Below are positions 8,417 through 16,390 of a DNA stretch of 28,884 nucleotides, in pieces; positions within the stretch are counted from its first letter, which is position 1; each line of letters begins with the position of its first letter. Position numbers and translations under genes: made by a program. The DNA lies in contig JAEZBZ010000110.1 in NCBI GenBank assembly GCA_023412745.1, forward strand, positions 1 to 28,884. Direction: 5' to 3'. Source of the stretch: Pseudomonadota bacterium (lineage in GTDB: Bacteria > Pseudomonadota > Alphaproteobacteria > Rhizobiales > Hyphomicrobiaceae). The notes under the pieces were generated by a model. It was not told the DNA's origin. It worked only from the letters and a program-made list of their open reading frames with translations, and searched no databases.

Positions 8417-9778
8417 TCAGATGCTCTCGACGTGTGTGATCAGCAGCGGTTTGACAGGAGCCTGCACGCGCAGATAACCGATTTCTGACAGGGGCCGGCC
8501 GATGACCGCGGCGGTCAATTCGGCGGCGGCGAGGCCGCAGAACCGTCCCTGGCAGCGCCCCATGCCACAGCGGGTGATGGCTTTGGTGCGGTTGATTTCG
8601 AGCGGTTTCAGATCGACGCAGAGCGCGGCGCGCATATCGCCGACGCTGATGTTTTCGCAGCGGCATAGCGTGATGTCATCCGCGAGCGCGGAGGCGTCCT
8701 GGGACGGCCAGGCAAATGCGCGGGCAAGGCCACGCTGGAAGCGGCGAAACCGGGCGAGCTGCCTGCGCATGTCCGCCACGCCGCTGCGCGAGATCGTCAT
8801 GCCGTGGTCTTCCAAAAGGGCATGCGCTGCGAGTGCGCCGCTGAGTTCGGCGGCATCCGCACCACCGATGGTGGCGCCATCGCCGGCGACGTAGAGCCCC
8901 TTGCTGCTGCGGCCGTCCTCATCGGCGACCGGCAGCCATTGGCGGAAGTCTGCGTTATAGGCCAGCGTGCAGCCGGCAAGCTCCGCCAACTGCGTTTCAG
9001 GTTTCAAGCCGAAACCGTAGGCGACGGCATCGCAGGGGATCGTCTCGGTTGTTCCGTTGCGGTTGTCGAAGGTGACGCCGGAAACGCGGTCCGGGCCTTC
9101 AAACGCGCACAGTTTCACGCCGTGGCGCATGCGTACGCCGGCCGCGCGCAGTTTGCCCATGTAGCCAAGTCCGCGACGCAGCGTTGGCAGATTGGCGGCG
9201 AGATCGCCGAAAGCGCGCGCCTTGTCGATGAGGGAGCTGGTATCCAGGATGGCCGCGATCTCGGCACCCATCTGACGGTATTGCAACGCCGCCAGATACA
9301 GCAGGGGCGAACTGCCGCAGAAGGCGACGCGGCGGCCGATCAGGCAGCCTTGGTCCTTCAGCAGCACCTGCGCGCCGCCGAGCGTGAACACGCCCGGTCT
9401 GGTCCAGCCGCGCACGGGAAATGTGCGATCCGTCGCGCCGGTGGCGAGGATCAGCGCATCGAACGGAACCGCCCCGTCGCCATCCGCGCTGCGGGTGTAG
9501 AGCTGGTTATCGAAAATACCCCATACGGTGGTTCCGGGGCGATAGTCGACCGCTTCCTTGAGGCGTGCGAACGTCTGATGCAGGCTCTGGTATTTGCCCG
9601 CTTCCGAGCCCAGCAGCGATGCCATATCGAGATCGAGATCAGGCGCGGGCGTGCGATAGGCCTGGCCACCGGCGCGCGCACCTTCGTCGATCATAATGGG
9701 GGTGACGCCGGCTTCGACGAGAACTTCGGCGGCCCGAATACCGGCGGGCCCCGCGCCGACGATGGCAACGCTGGTCAT
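8417..9778 (-). CDS. NAD/FAD oxidoreductase subunit with C-terminal 2Fe-2S domain (HcnB/OoxA-like)
   Basis: A 453-residue flavoprotein of the pyridine-nucleotide disulfide oxidoreductase type. It opens with 'VAIVGAGPAGIRAAEVL', the FAD site; 'LILATGATDRTFPVRGW' is the typical GD/ATG region, and 'GLYVAGDGATIGGADAAE' the C-terminal FAD contact. The C-terminus carries cysteines in a BFD-like [2Fe-2S] pattern: C-x-C near residues 372 and 374, then C-x4-C around 405-413 ('RCGMGRC'). This matches the alpha/beta subunits of HcnABC and opine oxidase. The start at 9778 was chosen over an upstream in-frame ATG at 9880 because it overlaps the stop of the 2Fe-2S gene as ATGA and leads straight into the FAD motif. 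It is predicted to relay electrons from the DAO subunit. Confidence 0.88.
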   Translation of the reverse strand: MTSVAIVGAGPAGIRAAEVLVEAGVTPIMIDEGARAGGQAYRTPAPDLDLDMASLLGSEAGKYQSLHQTFARLKEAVDYRPGTTVWGIFDNQLYTRSADGDGAVPFDALILATGATDRTFPVRGWTRPGVFTLGGAQVLLKDQGCLIGRRVAFCGSSPLLYLAALQYRQMGAEIAAILDTSSLIDKARAFGDLAANLPTLRRGLGYMGKLRAAGVRMRHGVKLCAFEGPDRVSGVTFDNRNGTTETIPCDAVAYGFGLKPETQLAELAGCTLAYNADFRQWLPVADEDGRSSKGLYVAGDGATIGGADAAELSGALAAHALLEDHGMTISRSGVADMRRQLARFRRFQRGLARAFAWPSQDASALADDITLCRCENISVGDMRAALCVDLKPLEINRTKAITRCGMGRCQGRFCGLAAAELTAAVIGRPLSEIGYLRVQAPVKPLLITHVESI

Positions 9779-10110
9779 GGCGTAAACCGTTCCGGTGGTG
9801 TCGTGCGAATGGCCATGCCGTCTGCCAGCGGCGTGGTGCAGGCGCGGATGCGTCGGCCGTCTTCGAGCCAGACCCAGCAATCCTGGCAGGCGCCCATGAT
9901 GCAGAAACCGGATCGTGCTTCGCCGCTGAAGTCATTGCGCCGCAAGCTGGTGCCATTCAGCAGAACAGCGGCGAAAATCGATTGCCCGCGCCGTGCCTGT
10001 GCCTGGACGCCGTCTATCGCAAAGCTGATCATTGGAGCGTTGCTGCGCGAGACTTCAACGAGAAGGCCGTGTTCTGGCGTATCGGTATCGGGCATGGTCG
10101 TGTTCTGCAT
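9775..10110 (-). CDS. Small (2Fe-2S)-binding protein of the dehydrogenase complex
   Basis: A 111-residue ferredoxin-like subunit of the Fer2_4 type. Four cysteines fit the plant-type 2Fe-2S pattern: C70, C75 and C78 in 'GFCIMGACQDC', then C91 in 'RACTTP'. It corresponds to the HcnA-like gamma subunit that links the two flavin subunits. It overlaps the next gene by four bases (ATGA). The start is uncertain. I chose ATG at 10110; ATG at 10095 gives five fewer residues. ATG at 10218 gives a 36-residue extension with AAGGA a few bases upstream, and its own ATGA overlap with the histidine kinase stop would make the kinase and this gene translationally coupled. The extension does not look like the family's usual N-terminus. 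Confidence 0.85.
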   Translation of the reverse strand: MQNTTMPDTDTPEHGLLVEVSRSNAPMISFAIDGVQAQARRGQSIFAAVLLNGTSLRRNDFSGEARSGFCIMGACQDCWVWLEDGRRIRACTTPLADGMAIRTTPPERFTP

Positions 10111-10214
10111 TGTTGCGCCGGGGAGGCGACCGAGAGCGAAGCCTATCGGTTCATTGCGACGGATGCCAGCCTCCGATGTATCTTCCGCCGCATGAAATAA
10201 CGGATGCCGGCATG

Positions 10215-11909
10215 TCATGGGTCCTTATGGCCTTGGTCCGGCACGTCGCTGACACTTGCATCTGGGGCAAGTGGTGCGCCGGCAGCCACAACCGAGTTGA
10301 GCTTGATCGAGGTGCTGTAGAATAGGCCACCGGGCTCAAACCGCATCTCGGGCTTCCGGTTCAGGTCCGTCAGTACCGTTTCCAACAATGTGTAGCCGAA
10401 GCCGCGCCGTTGCGGTGGTTGCGCAGGCGGACCGCCGCGCTCAACCCAATCGAAGCGCAATCGGGCGTCTGGGCCATCGCCCTCGATGTTCCATGAAATG
10501 TCGACTTGGCCAGTCGGGGCCGACAACGCTCCGTGTTTCGAAGCGTTGGTCGCCAGTTCGTGGATCAACAGCGACATGTTCTGCGTGGCCTGCGAGGACA
10601 GCAGGACGGGAGGACCGGAGGATTTGTAGCGGCCGGCGAACGTCCGCATTTCGTTGTTCACCACGATGGCGATGTCGGCGCCCTGCCAATGCGCCAAGGC
10701 CAGCGTGTCGCTTGCATTGGCCAGCGCCTTGAGGCGGCCCATGAGCGTGTCGCGAACGTCCTTGATTGGACGGCCATCAAGCAGCGTGCGCCGAGCGATC
10801 GAGGATATGACGGCAAGGAGGTTGTTTGTCCGGTGCTGCAGTTCGCGCAACAGAAGTTGCCGCCGCGCTTCGTTAGTCTGCCGCTCGAGAGCAGCCTCCG
10901 TCAAGGCATGATGTATTTGCTCGAACTCTCGCGTGGTGAATTTGCGCGCGGGCAAAGGTTCTCCATGCCCCAGCCTTGCGGCTGCGTCGACAAGCACATC
11001 GACGCTGGCGTGCAGCCGGTGAGCGATGGACGAGCCAAGCACAAGGGCGAGCGTCAGCAGGATGATCGAGCCGACGGCGAACAGCAACCAGGCGTCGCGC
11101 AGCGGAGCCTCGACGACCGATGACGCAATGACGACCGATGCCAGCCAGCCCGATGCCTGTGACCGCGCATAGCCGTGAATGGCTGAGGTTCCGTCGGCCG
11201 TGTCGACCCAGCCGACTCCTTGCGTAGCGGTCGATGACGCCAGCAGCGCCAGCGGCAGCCTGGACCCTGGCGGCGTTGCGGAGTTGTCCGAACTTGCCAC
11301 AACCAGCCCAGCCCTGTCGCTGATCGTCCATTGCTGGCCGTCAGAATTTTTTGGGCTGATCACCCTTTTCAAGGCAGCAGTCTGGCGAGAAATGCTGACG
11401 ATCGCGTTGAAATTACCATTCCGACGAATTGGCGTGCTGACGATCCATGTCGGCGAGGATTGCGTAGCATCGATGATCAGGTCTGACACGACTGGACCGT
11501 TGGTGTCGGCGATGGATTTGTGCATCGCCGGACTTGCGGAGCGCTGGAGCGGTTCGCCAAAACGCACGGCCGTATCCAGAAGGGGCCATCCGGCGATGTC
11601 GTGCACCGTGACGTTCGATCCGCGCGGGACAAGCGTATTCGATGCGTGCCGGTGCAGCCGGGCCAGATCCATCTCGGGGCCGAGCGTGCCAACGAGCGTG
11701 TCCAAAAGCAAAACGACGCGATCGATTTCACCATCGAGATCTCTGACAAGGTGGAGCGCAGCCTCTGTCACGTCCGCCTCTATCACCCGGTACCGGTCAA
11801 CGGAATACTGATAGACAAGCGCGCCACACAGCGCCAGGACCGGCACGGCGATGGACAATCCGTAAAGAATAAGCCGCTGGGCGAAGGAAGGCGGCGATCT
11901 GGAGCGCAT
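10215..11909 (-). CDS. HWE-family sensor histidine kinase, membrane-bound
   Basis: A 564-residue membrane sensor kinase. TM1 is at about residues 12-33, followed by a periplasmic sensor region of roughly 230 residues (dCache/CHASE-like, not identified further). TM2 is at about 272-293, and a HAMP-like segment follows ('LGHGEPLP'). The cytoplasmic part has the HWE/HisKA_2 features: the phosphorylatable His359 in 'RELQHRTNNLLAVISSIA', the N box 'LIHELATNASKHGAL', and the W-x-E motif near residues 488-490 ('DWVERGG'). HWE kinases are common in alphaproteobacteria and often feed unusual response regulators, including PhyR of the general stress response. No response regulator gene is in this window. 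The stop overlaps a possible start of the 2Fe-2S gene. Whether it senses the operon's substrate is inference. Confidence 0.9.
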   Translation of the reverse strand: MRSRSPPSFAQRLILYGLSIAVPVLALCGALVYQYSVDRYRVIEADVTEAALHLVRDLDGEIDRVVLLLDTLVGTLGPEMDLARLHRHASNTLVPRGSNVTVHDIAGWPLLDTAVRFGEPLQRSASPAMHKSIADTNGPVVSDLIIDATQSSPTWIVSTPIRRNGNFNAIVSISRQTAALKRVISPKNSDGQQWTISDRAGLVVASSDNSATPPGSRLPLALLASSTATQGVGWVDTADGTSAIHGYARSQASGWLASVVIASSVVEAPLRDAWLLFAVGSIILLTLALVLGSSIAHRLHASVDVLVDAAARLGHGEPLPARKFTTREFEQIHHALTEAALERQTNEARRQLLLRELQHRTNNLLAVISSIARRTLLDGRPIKDVRDTLMGRLKALANASDTLALAHWQGADIAIVVNNEMRTFAGRYKSSGPPVLLSSQATQNMSLLIHELATNASKHGALSAPTGQVDISWNIEGDGPDARLRFDWVERGGPPAQPPQRRGFGYTLLETVLTDLNRKPEMRFEPGGLFYSTSIKLNSVVAAGAPLAPDASVSDVPDQGHKDP

Positions 11910-12056
11910 GAGCGGTCATACACGAACAATGAAGCGACGGATGCGAGACGTTAACCTGTCGTGTCAGCTGGGGGATTGCAACTCCTCAGATGTGCGCTTC
12001 GCGAACAGCGGTGGATCGCAGTCGATGCGCCGGCCGTTAGGCGCTTGCGTGTAGCG

Positions 12057-13490
12057 TCAGTGTTTCAGTTCGGCGGGCATGGCAGAACCGCGCGTTTCCG
12101 CCTCTGGGCTGGTTGTGATCTGTTCCAGACAATCGATGAATCTCGACGACCAATCCCGAATATCGTTGGCGCGCAGGGCAGTCATCATGCTCTGGTGGCG
12201 TGACTGGCGCGCTTCGAGCGGCATATCCAGCGCGATGCGGATGGCGGCAGCAACGGCTTCCGGCTCGTGCGGATTGACGATCAGTGCACCATGCAATTCA
12301 TCGGCTGCCCCAGCGAACTGCGACAGCACCAGGACTCCAGGATTGGCCGGATCCTGGGCGATGACATATTCCTTGGCGACGAGGTTCATGCCGTCGCGCA
12401 GCGGCGTGACTAGCCCAACCTTGGCCATCCGGTATAGTCCGGCCAGAGCGGTGCGTGAGTAAGCCTTGTTGACGTAGCGGATCGGCGTCCACGTGACCTC
12501 GCCATGCAGACCGTTGATTTGACCGGCCAGCGTGGACACCTGGCGGTCGATATCCATGTATTCTTGAATTTCGGCGCGTGATTTGGGCGCGATTTGCAGG
12601 AATGTGACGCGACCGCGCCATTCAGGATACGAGGTCAGGAACCGCTCAATCGCGTCCATCCGGTTCGGCAGGCCTTTGGAGTAATCCAGGCGGTCGACGC
12701 TCATGACGAGAGCCCGTCCGCCCAGACTTTCAGCCGTTTCCCTGATCAATGAAGTTGCCGCCGTGCGGCGCGCGAGCTTCTCGAAACGATCGGTTTCGAT
12801 CCCGACAGGGAATGCCCCAAGCCGCACCGTTCGATCGCCCGCTTTGAGCACATGCATGTCCGACAGCTTGGTGGCGCCCTGGCGAATGAGATAGCGGCTC
12901 AGGTTGTCGCAATCGTTTGCCGTCTGCAGTCCGATCAGATCGAAGGCGGTCAGTGTGCCGACGATCTCGCGATGCTTCGGCAGGGCGGTGAGAATATCAG
13001 GCGGCGGGCAAGGCACGTGCAGGAAGTAGCCGATGCGGTTCTGGTGGCCGCGTTCGCGCAGCAGCTTGGCCAGAGGCATGAGATGGTAGTCGTGGACCCA
13101 GACGATATCTTCAGGCAGCAGGATTTTGGACAGGCGATCCGCGAAGTAATTGTTCACCCGCTGATAGCCGGAAAGGTCCGATCGATTGAATTCAGCCAGA
13201 TCTAGGCGGTAATGCAGGATGGGCCACAGCACGCGATTGGCGAAGCCGCTGTAGTATTCGTCGTAGTCGTCCTGCGTCAGATCGAGAACGGCGTAGGTCG
13301 TTCCGCCGACCTTCCGAACTACGGGCTCCTGCGCCGGCGTGTCGGTGATACGGCCACTCCAGCCGAACCAGATGCCGTCACGGCCGCTGAGTGCTGCTTG
13401 CACGGCCACCGCTAGTCCGCCCGCCGAGGCTTCACTCGCACTTTCCGGGACCGCGACCCGGGTTGAGATTACGATGAGGCGCGCGACCAT
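12057..13490 (-). CDS. otsA: Trehalose-6-phosphate synthase OtsA
   Basis: A 477-residue GT20 glycosyltransferase that makes trehalose-6-phosphate from UDP-glucose and glucose-6-phosphate. E. coli OtsA is 474 residues, so the length fits. Family landmarks are seen in order: N-terminal 'LIVISTRVAVPES' (usually SNR; the Asn is Thr here), 'GGLAVAV', 'VWVHDYHLMPLAK', 'GYFLHVPCPPPD', 'VDRLDYSKGL' and 'TPLRDGMNLVAKEYV'. The ATG at 13490 was chosen because it leads directly into the conserved first strand; a longer frame to 13709 lies inside the upstream gene and has no homologous look. It is the last gene of an otsB-GH15-otsA operon, overlaps the GH15 stop by 22 bases, and is probably expressed from the EcfG promoter 2.6 kb upstream. 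Confidence 0.97.
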   Translation of the reverse strand: MVARLIVISTRVAVPESASEASAGGLAVAVQAALSGRDGIWFGWSGRITDTPAQEPVVRKVGGTTYAVLDLTQDDYDEYYSGFANRVLWPILHYRLDLAEFNRSDLSGYQRVNNYFADRLSKILLPEDIVWVHDYHLMPLAKLLRERGHQNRIGYFLHVPCPPPDILTALPKHREIVGTLTAFDLIGLQTANDCDNLSRYLIRQGATKLSDMHVLKAGDRTVRLGAFPVGIETDRFEKLARRTAATSLIRETAESLGGRALVMSVDRLDYSKGLPNRMDAIERFLTSYPEWRGRVTFLQIAPKSRAEIQEYMDIDRQVSTLAGQINGLHGEVTWTPIRYVNKAYSRTALAGLYRMAKVGLVTPLRDGMNLVAKEYVIAQDPANPGVLVLSQFAGAADELHGALIVNPHEPEAVAAAIRIALDMPLEARQSRHQSMMTALRANDIRDWSSRFIDCLEQITTSPEAETRGSAMPAELKH

Positions 13491-15262
13491 GCCTGTTCCC
13501 AATCCTGTGAAAGCCGTTTGGCTGTGATGATGATGCCGGCCATCGAATAGGTTTGCGGCAAGTTGCCCCAAAGCCGGCCGCTGGCAGGATCGATATCCTC
13601 CGACATCAGACCATATGGGTTTCTGAACCGGATGAGATCGCAAAAATGATCGCGTGCATCCGAAGCCCGCCCGATTGCGGCAAGCGCATCGGCAAGCCAG
13701 AACCGGCAAATGACGAAGGCGGACTCCGGTAATCCGAAATCATCTTTTGCCGTATAGCGCATTACGTGACCTTCCCGGATCAGTTCACGCTCAAGAGTAT
13801 CGCAGGTCGCAATGAAACGCGGATCATCGGGTTTCACGAGACCGATTTCGGCCAGCAGCAGCGAGCTGGCGTCCAGCTCCTCCGATCCGAACGCAGCCGT
13901 GAAGGCCTTTCGCTTCGGATGCCAGGCTTGATTGAGGATTTCTTCGCGAAGCCGGTGTGCGCGATCGAGCCATTTTTCGGAATCGGTCGGCAATCCCAAC
14001 AGGGCTGCGATTTTGCTGAGCCGGTCGCATGCCACCCAGCACATCGCGGCCGAGTGTGTGTGGACGCGCCAGCGGCCCCGGAACTCCCAAAGACCGGCAT
14101 CGGCCTGAAGCGCCAAGCGCCAGGCGAGTTCGCCCAACTGCTCCAGGCGACGGAACAGCGTGACATCACCCATGCGATCTAGGCGTCCGTCCACGAACAT
14201 TTGCTGGGCCGCCAGTACGATACTGCCGTAGACGTCATGCTGGTGTTGATCCACCGCAGCGTTGCCGACGCGAACTGGGCCGTGCCCTTCATAGCCTTCG
14301 AGGTTCGGTGCAGTCCATTCCTCGAGGCCTTGGCCCGGCACGATGCCATAGACTGGCCGTAATGGTCCCTCCGCGGCGGTAGCGTTGGTAAGGTAGTCGA
14401 GGTAGGCCTCCATCGATCGCGTCTTACCGAGATGGTTCAGAGCCTGCACGACAAAATAGGCGTCGCGCAGCCAGCAGAAGCGATAATCCCAGGTGCGTCC
14501 GGAGTTTGCGGATTCCGGAATGGACGTGGTGTGTGCGGCGACGATCGCGCCTGTGTCCTCGAAGGTGCACAGCTTGAGTGATACAGCCGCGCGAATGACG
14601 GCCGACTGCCACTCGAATGGGATGGAAAGCCCACGAACCCATTCGAGCCAATAGCGGTGCGTTTCGTGCTCAAAACGGCGCGCCGTCGCTTCGACACCAC
14701 TTTCAAACGGTTCATCCGGGCCGAACACAAGCGTGATCGGCCGGGTCAGGGCGAATGGCGTTTCCTCGATCACATAGGACAGCGGCGCGTCGGTGGTGAC
14801 GCGGATAACTTCATCGGCTCCTGCGTATCGCACATGGCTGGAGCCTTGCGTGCGTGATCGCGCAGGCACGCCGTAGTCAAAGGTCGGCCGGACGCGGATA
14901 CGGACACGAGGTATGCCTGAAATAGGCTCTATGCGTCTGAAAATCTGGGCTGGATGAAACATGCGCCCGAATTGCGCAAATCGCGGTGCAAAGTCGGTGA
15001 TCCGTACGCTGGCACCATCCGAATCCGTCAGCACCGTCGAAATGATTGCCGTATTGCGGATGTAACCACTTTCCGACCGCACCTGGTTTTGCAGCACGAC
15101 GTCGGTAAAGCCTTTCTCTTCCTTGCCGGCGAGCAGCCGGGAAAAAGCCGGATTGGCGTCGAAGCGCGGGAAGCACCACCATACGATCCGCCCGTTGGTA
15201 TCGACCAGCGCCGCAATCCGTCCGTTGCCGATCAAGCCATAGTCAAGTCCAGGCGCATTCAC
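13469..15262 (-). CDS. Glycoside hydrolase family 15 (glucoamylase/trehalase-like)
   Basis: A 597-residue GH15 protein with an N-terminal beta-rich domain and a C-terminal alpha/alpha barrel. Signature pieces: 'DYGLIGNGRIAALVD' at the start, 'WDYRFCWLRDAYF' in the barrel, 'GLWEFRGRWRVHTHSAAMCW', which carries a likely catalytic Glu, and 'GLMSEDIDPASGRLWGN', which contains the second acidic region. The family hydrolyses alpha-glucosidic bonds; bacterial members include glucoamylases and trehalases, so it could process trehalose or its precursors. The start is GTG at 15262: AGGAG lies eight bases upstream, and it overlaps the otsB stop as GTGA. ATG codons further upstream lie inside otsB. It overlaps otsA by 22 bases. 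Confidence 0.9.
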   Translation of the reverse strand: MNAPGLDYGLIGNGRIAALVDTNGRIVWWCFPRFDANPAFSRLLAGKEEKGFTDVVLQNQVRSESGYIRNTAIISTVLTDSDGASVRITDFAPRFAQFGRMFHPAQIFRRIEPISGIPRVRIRVRPTFDYGVPARSRTQGSSHVRYAGADEVIRVTTDAPLSYVIEETPFALTRPITLVFGPDEPFESGVEATARRFEHETHRYWLEWVRGLSIPFEWQSAVIRAAVSLKLCTFEDTGAIVAAHTTSIPESANSGRTWDYRFCWLRDAYFVVQALNHLGKTRSMEAYLDYLTNATAAEGPLRPVYGIVPGQGLEEWTAPNLEGYEGHGPVRVGNAAVDQHQHDVYGSIVLAAQQMFVDGRLDRMGDVTLFRRLEQLGELAWRLALQADAGLWEFRGRWRVHTHSAAMCWVACDRLSKIAALLGLPTDSEKWLDRAHRLREEILNQAWHPKRKAFTAAFGSEELDASSLLLAEIGLVKPDDPRFIATCDTLERELIREGHVMRYTAKDDFGLPESAFVICRFWLADALAAIGRASDARDHFCDLIRFRNPYGLMSEDIDPASGRLWGNLPQTYSMAGIIITAKRLSQDWEQAWSRASS

Positions 15263-15993
15263 GTTGTGCACTCCTGCTCTACGAGCTGCGTAAGCCATGT
15301 GCGGACCTCGTCCGCCGTCTGAAATCCAATTACGGCGCCGGGGCGCGGTTGACCGACGGAAAGTCCGACGCCAGACCATCGCGGCAGCACCGCAAACGCG
15401 GCTTCGTCCGTCACATCGTCGCCGATGAAAACCGGGCGGCGCCGCAACCACGGGGGATGCTTCATGAATTCGGCGACCGCCGTTCCCTTGCTGAGATTGG
15501 TGTGCTTGATTTCGAAGACGAATTTGCCAGGGATCACCGTCAGCCCCTCGGCGCTGTTGGCGCGTACGGCCGCCATCACGACCTCGTGGATGACCTCCAC
15601 CGACTCCGGTGCCTGGCGATAATGGACCGCGACCGCCACGCCTTTGTCTTCGATGAGCACGCCGTGGATGTTCAATAGTGGTGCCAATAGCCAGCGCACC
15701 GCGGTCGGCAGCAAGGGCGCGCCATGTCGGATGTGCCCGCGTGGATCGATGCGGATCTCGGCGCCGTGAACCCCGGCGGCCGGCAGGCGCAGCGGCGACA
15801 GCAGTGTATCCACCGCGGCTATCGGTCGACCTGATACGATGGCCATCGCTCCGTCCATTCGCCGATACAACGCCTCTAACGCGAAGATCAGGCTGCCCGG
15901 CGCATAAACATCGTCCGGACGCAGAGCAATGTCGATGAGAGTGCCGTCGAGATCAAGGAACAACGCGTCGGTATCAGGATCGAAAGCAATCAT
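15259..15993 (-). CDS. otsB: Trehalose-6-phosphate phosphatase OtsB
   Basis: A 244-residue HAD-superfamily phosphatase that removes phosphate from trehalose-6-phosphate, the last step of the OtsA-OtsB route. The nucleophile motif is 'LFLDLDGTL' with Asp14 and Asp16. 'AIVSGRPIAAV' is motif II, and 'FIGDDVTDEAAF' the Mg2+-binding motif III/IV. The ATG at 15993 leads directly into the HAD motif; a longer frame to 16215 would reach past the promoter described here and was rejected. There is no strong Shine-Dalgarno sequence. It is first in the operon, about 70 bases downstream of the predicted EcfG transcription start. Genes of this kind are frequently part of the EcfG-controlled general stress response in Rhizobiales. 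Confidence 0.95.
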   Translation of the reverse strand: MIAFDPDTDALFLDLDGTLIDIALRPDDVYAPGSLIFALEALYRRMDGAMAIVSGRPIAAVDTLLSPLRLPAAGVHGAEIRIDPRGHIRHGAPLLPTAVRWLLAPLLNIHGVLIEDKGVAVAVHYRQAPESVEVIHEVVMAAVRANSAEGLTVIPGKFVFEIKHTNLSKGTAVAEFMKHPPWLRRRPVFIGDDVTDEAAFAVLPRWSGVGLSVGQPRPGAVIGFQTADEVRTWLTQLVEQECTT

Positions 15994-16067
15994 AGGGAAG
16001 CAATCTGAAGGGCCGAGAATGAGCGCGCACGCGCCCGCATGATCACGGGCACCTCCACAGTTGGAGG

Positions 16068-16092
16068 AACGCAACGGCCGGGTTTGGGTTCC
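16068..16092 (-). promoter_or_regulatory. Sigma-EcfG (general stress response) promoter for otsB operon
   Basis: Reading the minus strand, GGAAC (16092-16088) is followed after 16 bases by CGTT (16071-16068). This matches the alphaproteobacterial sigma-EcfG consensus GGAAC-N16/17-CGTT exactly. The predicted start near 16060 is about 67 bases upstream of the otsB ATG. Trehalose synthesis genes are known EcfG targets in several Rhizobiales, so context supports the match. Confidence 0.8.
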
Positions 16093-16215
16093 GCTTGCCT
16101 GCCATGTCGCTACGACAGGTATGATACAACTATAACCTATTGGCCAAATCTGACCAGAATGAGCGACAATTCGGACACGAAGCGCGCCGCCGCTTGCGCG
16201 CCTTTTCGCCAGCAA

Positions 16216-16244
16216 TTGACTGTTGCGCGGAAAATGCGTATTCC
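16216..16244 (+). promoter_or_regulatory. Predicted vegetative promoter for the candidate RNA / PaiB-like gene
   Basis: TTGACT (16216-16221) is separated by 17 bases from TATTCC (16239-16244). The -35 matches the consensus at five of six positions; the -10 is weak. Support comes from position: the expected start near 16251 coincides with the 5' edge of a long RNA stem and with an ATG. No operator was recognised nearby. Confidence 0.4.
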
Positions 16245-16250
16245 CCGCTC

Positions 16251-16390
16251 ATGATCAGCAAACAAAAATTCCCGGTATATACGCGAGCTCGCGGCGTGCG
16301 CTGCGGCTTGTTGCTGATCGATTCCAAGGAAACCTGAATCGAGCACCACGAGCCGCCGGACGAAGTTCGGATGGCTTGGTGTTTTTGTTT
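16251..16390 (+). ncRNA. Candidate structured small RNA or attenuator leader
   Basis: A segment of about 140 bases bounded by a predicted promoter start (about 16251) and an intrinsic terminator. Its 5' half folds into a long-range stem: 16253-16265 pairs with 16308-16319 (12 pairs, one bulged A at 16262, plus a possible G-U at the base). The loop holds the self-complementary CGCGAGCTCGCG (16282-16293). A linker of about 23 bases ('TTCCAAGGAAACC') follows, then the terminator hairpin. The same segment also encodes a 28-codon ATG frame (16251-16337) ending seven bases before the terminator, so it could instead be a leaderless leader peptide with attenuation of the PaiB-like gene. I did not recognise a known RNA family. 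Confidence 0.45.
16344..16390 (+). terminator. Intrinsic terminator-like hairpin with T-tract
   Basis: CACCA (16344-16348) pairs with TGGTG (16377-16381) and AGCC (16351-16354) with GGCT (16373-16376). An inner stem pairs CCGGAC (16356-16361) with GTTCGG (16365-16370) around a GAA loop. A run of five T follows immediately (16382-16386), then GTTT. This is the best Rho-independent terminator in the window. It lies upstream of, not downstream of, an annotated gene on its strand, which is why an RNA or attenuator is proposed. Confidence 0.7.

Noticed and set aside
8804..10195. Long open frame of 463 codons on the plus strand
   Set aside because: Antisense to the NAD/FAD subunit and 2Fe-2S genes, with no family-like motifs.
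10111..10218. 36-residue N-terminal extension of the 2Fe-2S protein
   Set aside because: It does not resemble the family N-terminus, so the shorter start was annotated. It is kept open because of the ATGA overlap with the kinase gene.
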